Below are positions 13,853 through 20,188 of a stretch of 20,188 nt of DNA, piece after piece. This DNA comes from Burkholderiales bacterium (GTDB lineage Bacteria; Pseudomonadota; Gammaproteobacteria; Burkholderiales; Casimicrobiaceae): positions 1 to 20,188 of the forward strand of contig JANXNO010000621.1 of NCBI GenBank assembly GCA_025354075.1, read 5' to 3'. Position 1 is the first letter of the stretch. Every line of letters begins with the position of its first letter. The notes beneath the pieces were generated by a model that worked only from the letters and a program-made list of their open reading frames with translations, had not been told where the DNA came from and did no database searches. The translations under genes were made by a program, and so were the position numbers.

Positions 13853-16837
13853 AGAGCACGCTGTGAAAAAAAACAATCCTGTTTACCTATTTCGATACGC
13901 TACGTTTCGTACTCTGCACTTTTCGAACAACTCATATGGATGACTGCGGCAGAATGTGAGCGTCATTTTCGAGTTCGTGTTCATTCACGCCACCCCGCCG
14001 TTTTGCCATCTTCCACCCGCTCGCCGACTGTTCCGTTAACTGCCGCCGTCAGGCAACCGATCCAGTTTGAAGACCGGCGGCGGCAACAGGTGCATCACAC
14101 CACCTGCTACATGTGCGCCTGCCGCTGCGGCATCAATGTGACCACCGAAGAGCGCGATGGCAAACCCCATGTTCGCTTCATTCAAGGCAACAGGAATCAC
14201 CTCGTAAACCAGGGCGTGCTTTGCGCCAAGGGCAGCGCGGGCATCATGAAGCAGTATTCGAAGGCGAAACTGCAACACCCAATGATCCGCCGACCTGGCA
14301 CCGAGCGCGGCGATGGCATCTTCGACCCAATCTCGTGGGACGACGCGCTGGATGTGCTGACCAAGCGCCTCGCGCACATCCGCGCCACTGATCCGAAGAA
14401 GCTCGCGTTCTTCACAGGACGTGATCAGATGCAGGCGCTCACCGGTTTGTGGGCGCAGCAATTTGGCACGCCGAACTGGGCTGCACATGGCGGCTTCTGT
14501 TCGGTCAACATGGCTGCAGCCGGCCTTTATTCCATTGGCTATTCGTTCTGGGAATTCGGCTCACCAGACTGGGATCGTGCGAGATATTTTGTGCTGTGGG
14601 GCGTGGCAGAAGACCATTCGAGCAATCCCATCAAGATCGGGCTCGACAAACTCAAATCACGCGGCGCGAAGTTCGTATCGGTCAATCCGGTGCGCACCGG
14701 CTACAGCGCGATTGCCGATGAATGGGTGCCGATTCGTCCGGGCACCGACGGCCTCTTCGCACTCGCCATCGTGCATGAGCTCATCAAACACGACTGGATT
14801 GACCACGCCTACCTCGTCAAGTACACCAATGCGCCCTGGCTCGTGATCGACGCGCCGGGCACGTCGCAGGACGGATTGTTTTTGCGCGATGCGGAGGGCA
14901 AGGCGCTGGTGTTTGATCAGACCGCGCAAGCGGCTTGTCGCATGGAAAAAGGCGTTGCGCCTGCGTTGCAATGGGCAGGCGAAGCCAACGGCAAGTCCGC
15001 GCGAACCGTGTTCTCGCTGATTCTTGATCGTTACGCAAGCGATGAATATGCCGCAGATTCAGTGGCAGATCGCTGCGGTGTGCCCGCCGAACAAGTTCGC
15101 CGAATCGCCGCCGAAATCGCTCACATCGCGTTCAAGGAAACCGTCGAACTCCCCTGCGTGTGGACGGACATCTACGGCAACGTGCACAACACAGTCGTCG
15201 GTCGCCCAGTCGCGTTCTACGCGATGCGTGGTATCTCCGCGCACGCGAACGGCTTTCAGACGTGCCGCTCGCTGCATCTGATTCAAATGCTGATCGGCGC
15301 GCTGGACGGCCCGGGGAACTTTCGCTCAAAGGCCCCCTTCCCGCGCCCGATTCCACCGGCGCAATTGCCCGAGAACGATTCGAGCCTGATCAACGCGCCC
15401 AACACGGCGCTGTCAAAAACGCCGCTCGGTTTTCCGACGCGTCCCGAAGAACTGGCGTTAGACGCGCACGGCAATGCGCTGCGGCTCGACAAGGCGTACA
15501 CGTGGGAAGCGCCGCTTGCCTCGCACGGCATGATGCACGCCGTGATCAAGAACGCGGTCGAGGGCGATCCGTATGAAATCGACACGCTCATTCTGTTCAT
15601 GGCCAACATGGCCTGGAACAGTGCGATGAACACCGCGGAGACGCAGGGGATGTTGCGCGCCAAAGATGAGGCGGGTAATCACAAGATCCCGTTCCTGGTG
15701 GTCGCCGATGCGTTCGACTCCGAGATGGTGCGCTTTGCTGATTTGGTGTTGCCCGACACGACTTATCTCGAACGCTATGACGCGATCAGTTTTTTGGATC
15801 GTCCGATCAGCGAACCCGATGCAGCGGCAGACGCAATTCGCCATCCCATTCTGCCGCTGGATCGTGATGTACGACCCTGGCAGGACGTGCTGGTCGAGCT
15901 AGCCACGCGACTCAAATTTCCGGCGTTCATCAACACCGGTGGCGGGCGTAAATTTACGGGCTACACCGACTTCATCGTCAACTACGAACGTGCGCCCGGC
16001 ATCGGGTTTCTTGGTGGTTTTCGCGGCAGGGACGGCGAAAAATCGCTGCGCGGTGAACCCAATCCAAATCAGTGGCGCGACTACATCAAGGCAGAGAGTT
16101 TTTTCGCCCATCACTGGCCCGAAAATCAGCGCTGGATGCGTGGCGTCAACCGCGACTATTTGCAGGCCGCAGCCGATGCCGCGTTCATTCCAAAAGCAGA
16201 GCCGATCATCGCGCAGCTTTACAGCGAGCCGTTGCAGAAGTTCAGACTTGCGGGCCAAGGTTTGTATGCCGGGCCACAGCCGACGCGTGAAGTTGACAAG
16301 AAAAGACTCACCGAATATTTCGACCCGTTGCCAGCGTGGTATCCCACCGATTCTGCGGGTCACGACTACCCGCTGCACGCCATCACCCAACGCCCGATGA
16401 TGATGTACCACTCGTGGGATTCGCAAAACGCTTGGTTACGGCAGATCATTTCACAAAACTATTTGTATGTTGCGACGAGTAAAGCCCGCGAGCTCGGGCT
16501 GAATGATCTCGATTGGGTGTGGGTCGAATCAGCAAATGGAAAAATTCGCTGCCAGATGAAAACGATGGACGGCGTCGAGGCCAACACCGTGTGGACGTGG
16601 AATGCGATTGGCAAGATGAGTGAAGCGTGGGGTCTGGCAAAAGATGCGTCTGAGGCCACGGTAGGCTTTTTGCTCAATCATCTGATCTCCGAAAGTGTCC
16701 GCGCTTCATCGGGCGAGCGACTGTCCAACAGCGATCCCATCACCGGTCAAGCCGCGTGGTACGACCTGCGGGTACGCATTCGAAAGGCAGACGAAACCGG
16801 CATCTGGCCGAAGCTTGAGTTTGGGGCGAAGGCATGA
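13841..16837 (+). CDS. soeA: Molybdopterin oxidoreductase catalytic subunit, SoeA-type sulfite:quinone oxidoreductase
   Basis: This is a DMSO-reductase-superfamily enzyme binding bis-MGD molybdenum and one [4Fe-4S] cluster. The cluster ligands are in TTCYMCACRCG (codons at 14105, 14114, 14126) and VLCAKGSAG (14222). GTPNWAAHGGFCSVNMAA holds a Cys (codon 14498-14500) at the place of the molybdenum ligand in sulfur-metabolising members. SSNPIKIGLDKLK, NPVRTGYSAIADEWVPIRPGTDG and the C-terminal MGD-binding region follow. No Tat signal is present, which fits the cytoplasm-facing SoeABC and argues against exported Psr/Phs/Dms-type subunits. The start is uncertain: ATG 13841 has TAAGGT upstream, ATG 13940 and GTG 14090 are alternatives, and recognisable family sequence begins only at about 14093. 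Bases 13841-13940 are AT-rich and may be leader. It overlaps the next gene by 4 bases (ATGA). The four-gene context favours sulfite oxidation; another sulfur or formate-like substrate is possible. Confidence 0.85.
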   Translation: MPYNRARCEKKQSCLPISIRYVSYSALFEQLIWMTAAECERHFRVRVHSRHPAVLPSSTRSPTVPLTAAVRQPIQFEDRRRQQVHHTTCYMCACRCGINVTTEERDGKPHVRFIQGNRNHLVNQGVLCAKGSAGIMKQYSKAKLQHPMIRRPGTERGDGIFDPISWDDALDVLTKRLAHIRATDPKKLAFFTGRDQMQALTGLWAQQFGTPNWAAHGGFCSVNMAAAGLYSIGYSFWEFGSPDWDRARYFVLWGVAEDHSSNPIKIGLDKLKSRGAKFVSVNPVRTGYSAIADEWVPIRPGTDGLFALAIVHELIKHDWIDHAYLVKYTNAPWLVIDAPGTSQDGLFLRDAEGKALVFDQTAQAACRMEKGVAPALQWAGEANGKSARTVFSLILDRYASDEYAADSVADRCGVPAEQVRRIAAEIAHIAFKETVELPCVWTDIYGNVHNTVVGRPVAFYAMRGISAHANGFQTCRSLHLIQMLIGALDGPGNFRSKAPFPRPIPPAQLPENDSSLINAPNTALSKTPLGFPTRPEELALDAHGNALRLDKAYTWEAPLASHGMMHAVIKNAVEGDPYEIDTLILFMANMAWNSAMNTAETQGMLRAKDEAGNHKIPFLVVADAFDSEMVRFADLVLPDTTYLERYDAISFLDRPISEPDAAADAIRHPILPLDRDVRPWQDVLVELATRLKFPAFINTGGGRKFTGYTDFIVNYERAPGIGFLGGFRGRDGEKSLRGEPNPNQWRDYIKAESFFAHHWPENQRWMRGVNRDYLQAAADAAFIPKAEPIIAQLYSEPLQKFRLAGQGLYAGPQPTREVDKKRLTEYFDPLPAWYPTDSAGHDYPLHAITQRPMMMYHSWDSQNAWLRQIISQNYLYVATSKARELGLNDLDWVWVESANGKIRCQMKTMDGVEANTVWTWNAIGKMSEAWGLAKDASEATVGFLLNHLISESVRASSGERLSNSDPITGQAAWYDLRVRIRKADETGIWPKLEFGAKA

Positions 16838-17583
16838 AACTAGGTCTCGCCATCGATCTCGACACCTGTGTCGGCTGCCACGCCTGCGCCGTTGCGTGCA
16901 AGGAATGGAACGGCCAGTCACTCATGGGCGGCGCGCCGGACTATGACGCTTGGGGCAAAGCGCCCAGCGGCACCTGGTACAACCGCATTCGACATTACGA
17001 ACTCGAAGGCGACCCAACGTATTCGCCGCACCGCTGCGGATCCCACGCCGACACCGCTGGCCACGAGCCGCTCTCCAAAACCATCAACGTCCCGATGAGT
17101 TGCATGCATTGCGAAGAAGCGCACTGCGTCACCGTCTGCCCTACCGGTGCGAGCTACAAACGCGCAGAAGACGGTATCGTGCTGGTCGACCCGAGTCGCT
17201 GCATGGGCTGCAACTATTGCGCGTGGGCTTGCCCCTACGGTGCGCGTGAGCTCGATCAGGACGCGGGCGTGATGAAAAAATGCACACTCTGTGTGGATCG
17301 CATTTACGATGAACAGTTGGCAGAAGCGGATCGCCAACCCGCCTGCGTGCTCGCCTGCCCAACCCATGCGCGGCACTTCGGCGACTACGACGATCCGCAA
17401 TCAAAAGTCTCTCTGCTCGCCGCGTCGCGCGGCACGCAATCGATGCTTGATGATCTCGGCTACAAGCCGACCAACGCATACCTGTCGCCGCGCAAACCGG
17501 TCGAAGTGAAGACAGAGCTGCCACTGCGTCAAGGCCTGAGTGACAAGGCAAAAGCGTTTGTGAATCGGTTGATTCAACTGTGA
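16834..17583 (+). CDS. soeB: Four-cluster ferredoxin electron-transfer subunit, SoeB-type
   Basis: The 249-residue protein carries electrons between the molybdenum subunit and the membrane anchor. Sixteen Cys form four [4Fe-4S] sites: C12, C15, C18, C22 (CVGCHACAVAC); C90, C93, C98, C102 (CMHCEEAHCVTVC); C123, C126, C129, C133 (CMGCNYCAWAC); and C150, C153, C171, C175 (CTLC and CVLAC). This matches the DmsB/PsrB/SoeB family in length and layout. No signal peptide or Tat motif is seen, consistent with a cytoplasmic location beside SoeA. ATG 16834 overlaps the soeA stop by 4 bases, and its own stop overlaps the soeC start by 4 bases. The linker at ~30-85 between clusters one and two is typical of this family. 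Confidence 0.9.
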   Translation: MKLGLAIDLDTCVGCHACAVACKEWNGQSLMGGAPDYDAWGKAPSGTWYNRIRHYELEGDPTYSPHRCGSHADTAGHEPLSKTINVPMSCMHCEEAHCVTVCPTGASYKRAEDGIVLVDPSRCMGCNYCAWACPYGARELDQDAGVMKKCTLCVDRIYDEQLAEADRQPACVLACPTHARHFGDYDDPQSKVSLLAASRGTQSMLDDLGYKPTNAYLSPRKPVEVKTELPLRQGLSDKAKAFVNRLIQL

Positions 17584-18494
17584 ATCCTGCGCTCTCCGTT
17601 ATCTTCTTCACCGTGTCATCCGGCGCGGGATTGGGGCTGCTCGTGTGGCTGCTGATCGCCTCACTGATGGCCGATCACATCCGCATGGATGCGACTACGT
17701 TCTACAAGGGCGCGGCAATCGCAGCGGCGTTGATCACAGCGGGTCTGATATCGTCGACCCTGCATCTCGCAAACCGAAAAAATGCTATCTACGCGCTGAC
17801 CCGTATTCGCACCTCCTGGCTCGCGCGCGAAGGGCTGCTCGCGCTGCTGCTCTACCCACTCGCTGCGCTGCACCTTTATGCCTTGCAATCGGGGCTACCG
17901 CAGGTGACGCCGGTTACGTTGTGGTTGCTGATCGCAGACGCGATTGCCGTGCTCTATTGCACTGGCATGATTTACGGCTGCCTTAGAACCATTCCGCGCT
18001 GGAATACGTGGATGACCCCGGTTAAGTATGTGCTGTTCGGGTTGATGAGCGGCGCGGTGTTGCTGCCAGCCGTGCTCTCGCTTCGTCCGCCGGAAGTCGG
18101 CCCGGTCGGCAAACCGATGGTGGCGATTCTGCTGCTGGCATTGGGGCTTGTCCTGTATCTTGCGTATCTGCTCAAACATCCGCGCAAGCAGCACACCATT
18201 AACGATGCACTTGGCTTTCTACAGGGCAACGTGCGGCTGCTCGACGTAGGTCATTCGCACGGCACGTTTTTAACCAATGAATTTGGTTTTTCAGTGGCGC
18301 GCGTGAAGGCTCGTTTGTTGCGGTGGATTGCTATTTTTTGCGCATTCATTCTGCCCATGATGCTCTGCTATTTCACAAAGTGGTTCTGGATTGCGTCTCT
18401 GATCTGCGTCATCGGATTGCTGGTCGAACGCTGGTTGTTTTTCGCAGAAGCCGAGCATGTCGTGCGGCTTTATCATGGGCAGCAGCGTGTGTAG
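17580..18494 (+). CDS. soeC: DmsC/SoeC-type membrane anchor subunit
   Basis: The 304-residue integral membrane protein should anchor the complex in the inner membrane and pass electrons to the quinone pool. It opens with NPALSVIFFTVSSGAGLGLLVWL, the usual DmsC/SoeC start. Then come a STLHLANRKNAIYALTRIRTSWLAREG block and some eight hydrophobic helices. A VGHSHGTFLTNEFGFSVAR element precedes the final helices, and the protein ends with LLVERWLFFAEAEHVVRLYHG, also typical of the family. Its start is a GTG at 17580 overlapping the soeB stop (GTGA), a sign of translational coupling. No heme or iron-sulfur motif is seen, as expected. The SulP gene follows 12 bases later. Confidence 0.88.
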   Translation: MNPALSVIFFTVSSGAGLGLLVWLLIASLMADHIRMDATTFYKGAAIAAALITAGLISSTLHLANRKNAIYALTRIRTSWLAREGLLALLLYPLAALHLYALQSGLPQVTPVTLWLLIADAIAVLYCTGMIYGCLRTIPRWNTWMTPVKYVLFGLMSGAVLLPAVLSLRPPEVGPVGKPMVAILLLALGLVLYLAYLLKHPRKQHTINDALGFLQGNVRLLDVGHSHGTFLTNEFGFSVARVKARLLRWIAIFCAFILPMMLCYFTKWFWIASLICVIGLLVERWLFFAEAEHVVRLYHGQQRV

Positions 18495-18506
18495 CAAACT
18501 GGACTA

Positions 18507-19772
18507 ATGCGGCGCTTCCTCCCGTTCCTCGCCTGGTGGCCGCTGCTACGCAACCGAGTGGTTCTGCGCACCGACGTTCTTGCGGGTTTGACCGGCGCAA
18601 TCGTCGTGCTGCCACAAGGCGTGGCCTTTGCCACGCTGGCTGGTATGCCGCCTGCGTATGGCCTGTACTCGGCAATGATCCCGTGTGTGATCGCCGCGCT
18701 ATTTGGCTCGTCGCGCGTCATGGTGACCGGCCCGGCCAACGCTATTTCGCTAACGGTACTGGCCATCGTTGCGCCGCTCGCGCATCCCGAATCCGAGCGC
18801 TACGTTGCCCTCGTGATCACGCTCACCTTCATGGTCGGACTCTGGAAACTGCTGGCCTCGCTGCTACGCGCTGACCGATTACTGGCTTACGTTTCACACA
18901 CGGTTATCGTGGGCTTCACCACGGGTGCCGCCGTGCTGATCGTCAATTCACAAATTCGCAATTTTTTTGGCATCGACATCGCGCGAGGCACTGACATCGC
19001 TCACACGCTGCTGCAATTGGGTCAGCAAATCACGCAGATCAATTTGCTCGCCGTGGCCATCGCGTTGCTCACACTGCTCAGCGCCGTGCTGTGGCGGCCG
19101 CTGAACCGGTTCGTTCCCGCCATGCTCGTTGCCGTGGTGACCGGCAGCGCCATCGCCGCGTTTGCACGGTGGGTCGACCCCGGTGTGGCGGTGAAAACGG
19201 TGGACGCCCTGACCGGGGCATTGCCGCCGCTGTCACGCCCCACGTTTGACCTCGACACGTTTGCCATGCTGCTCATTCCTTCGCTCGCGATGACGCTACT
19301 GTCGCTGGCCGAAGCGGTGTCAATCGCTCAGGCGCTGGCGCGACGGCGTAACGAAACCTTCGATGGCAATCAGGAATTCCTGGGGCAGGGGCTGGCCAAT
19401 GTGATCGGTTCATTTTTTTCAGGCTACCTGGCCAGCGGCTCGTTCAACCGATCCGGCGTCAACATGGCGGCGGGTGCGGTCACGCCGTTCTCGGCGATAT
19501 GCGCCGCCTTTTTTCTGGTGGCGATTTTGTATTTTGTCGCTCCGCTCGCGCAGTTTTTGCCACTGGCCGCCGTCGCCGCCATTTTGTTTCTGGTCGCGTG
19601 GAACCTGATTGATCGACGCGAAATTCGCTATCTCTTGTCGGACAAATATGAACGTGTGACACTGATTGCCACGTTCGTCGCAACGCTCGCCATACGGCTG
19701 GACTATGCAATTTTGCTGGGCGTAGCCGTGTCTTTGCTGGTGAAGCAGGCGCGTAACCCGCGTGCCCCGTAA
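18507..19772 (+). CDS. SulP-family anion transporter lacking the STAS domain; candidate sulfate exporter
   Basis: SulP proteins move sulfate, bicarbonate or other anions through the inner membrane. The 421 residues comprise only the transmembrane core. LRTDVLAGLTGAIVVLPQG, the SulP signature FATLAGMPPAYGLYSAMIP with SSRVMVTGPANAISL, FTTGAAVLIVNSQ, the SLAEAVSIAQALARRRNE block and ASGSFNRSGVNMAAGA are followed by the last helices. The protein stops at KQARNPRAP, just where the cytoplasmic STAS domain of most family members would begin. Only 40 bases separate the stop from the aldolase gene, so no displaced STAS remnant exists. It starts 12 bases after soeC, so it belongs to the same operon. 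In that context it would remove sulfate made in the cytoplasm by SoeABC, though the direction of transport cannot be read from sequence. Confidence 0.88.
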   Translation: MRRFLPFLAWWPLLRNRVVLRTDVLAGLTGAIVVLPQGVAFATLAGMPPAYGLYSAMIPCVIAALFGSSRVMVTGPANAISLTVLAIVAPLAHPESERYVALVITLTFMVGLWKLLASLLRADRLLAYVSHTVIVGFTTGAAVLIVNSQIRNFFGIDIARGTDIAHTLLQLGQQITQINLLAVAIALLTLLSAVLWRPLNRFVPAMLVAVVTGSAIAAFARWVDPGVAVKTVDALTGALPPLSRPTFDLDTFAMLLIPSLAMTLLSLAEAVSIAQALARRRNETFDGNQEFLGQGLANVIGSFFSGYLASGSFNRSGVNMAAGAVTPFSAICAAFFLVAILYFVAPLAQFLPLAAVAAILFLVAWNLIDRREIRYLLSDKYERVTLIATFVATLAIRLDYAILLGVAVSLLVKQARNPRAP

Positions 19773-19812
19773 AATCTCAGCTCCCGCCAACTACACACGA
19801 CTACACGCCCTC

Positions 19813-20188
19813 ATGGATACAGCACTTCTCGCAAAAACTGCAGCCGCCCTCGTCGCTCCTGGCAAAGGTTTGCTCGCCGCCGACGAATCCGCTGGCACCT
19901 GCGCCAAGCGCTTCGCCGTTGCCGGTGTTGCCGACACTGAAGATATGCGTCGCACCTATCGCGAAATGCTGTTCACCACGCCCGCGATGAAGTCCACCAT
20001 TTCCGGCGTAATCCTGCACGACGAGACCATCCGCCAAAAGCACAGCAACGGCATGCCGTTTGCCGATTACCTGAACTCCATTGGCGTGATCCCCGGCATC
20101 AAGGTTGACGGCGGTACGCGCGATCTCGCCGGTGCGCCGGGCGAGCTGATCAGCGACGGTCTTGACGGCCTGCAAAAGCGCATGAAGG
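19813..20188 (+). CDS. Class I fructose-bisphosphate aldolase (3' partial)
   Basis: The gene begins at ATG 19813 and runs open past the window end, giving the first 125 residues. They match class I (Schiff-base) aldolase: KGLLAADESAGTCAKRF near residue 20, RRTYREMLFTTP, SGVILHDETIRQK, FADYLNSIGVIPGIKVDGG and ELISDGLDGLQKR. The enzyme splits fructose-1,6-bisphosphate into two triose phosphates in glycolysis, with the reverse in gluconeogenesis or the Calvin cycle. The catalytic Schiff-base Lys of the family lies downstream of the window. No clear ribosome-binding site is seen in the 40 bases after the SulP gene, and whether it belongs to the soe transcript is unclear. Class I enzymes are common in animals and scattered in bacteria. 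Confidence 0.93.
   Translation, partial: MDTALLAKTAAALVAPGKGLLAADESAGTCAKRFAVAGVADTEDMRRTYREMLFTTPAMKSTISGVILHDETIRQKHSNGMPFADYLNSIGVIPGIKVDGGTRDLAGAPGELISDGLDGLQKRMK

Noticed and set aside
13386..13943. Plus-strand open frame of 185 codons spanning the intergenic region
   Set aside because: It starts inside the DUF4331 gene on the opposite strand, has no family resemblance and reads as a composition artefact.

Overview
The window reads as a stretch of chromosome from a Gram-negative bacterium with moderately high GC. TonB-dependent and beta-barrel outer-membrane proteins and lipoprotein-free Sec signal peptides point to a proteobacterium. The look of the SoeABC-type proteins suggests a betaproteobacterium, but that is an inference from protein flavour only. 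All 15 genes seen belong to recognisable families. There are no RNA genes, insertion sequences, CRISPR arrays or phage genes.

Region 1 (1-6477, plus strand) is a potassium-uptake block. It starts inside kdpB (only the C-terminal end is present), continues with kdpC, the sensor kinase kdpD and the response regulator kdpE, and ends with kup. The first four genes are packed tightly enough to be one transcript. KdpB and KdpC belong to the high-affinity K+-transporting ATPase, KdpD/KdpE control it, and Kup is an independent K+ symporter. The first ~30 bases do not match KdpB and may be a sequence-edge artefact.

Region 2 (6490-13531, minus strand) is a five-gene envelope module read from 13531 down to 6490: a secreted DUF4331 protein, a periplasmic TPR protein, a HupE/UreJ-type membrane protein, a small outer-membrane beta-barrel and a TonB-dependent receptor. 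The TPR and HupE genes overlap by 4 bases. Both the DUF4331 protein and the HupE protein carry acidic loops of the calcium-binding type, and the receptor plug has a His-x-His. A metal- or cation-handling envelope system is a reasonable hypothesis and the best candidate here for an undescribed system.

Region 3 (13532-13840) is a ~310-base divergent intergenic region. It has an AT-rich half with two related palindromes (CCCA...TTTAAA...TGGG type) and a third inverted repeat lying over one possible start codon of the next gene.

Region 4 (13841-19772, plus strand) is a tightly coupled molybdoenzyme operon: a molybdopterin catalytic subunit, a four-cluster ferredoxin subunit and a DmsC/NrfD-like membrane anchor, each overlapping the next by 4 bases, then a SulP anion transporter lacking the usual STAS domain. 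The best reading is the cytoplasm-facing sulfite:quinone oxidoreductase SoeABC with a sulfate exporter. The window ends inside a class I fructose-bisphosphate aldolase gene (19813 onward).
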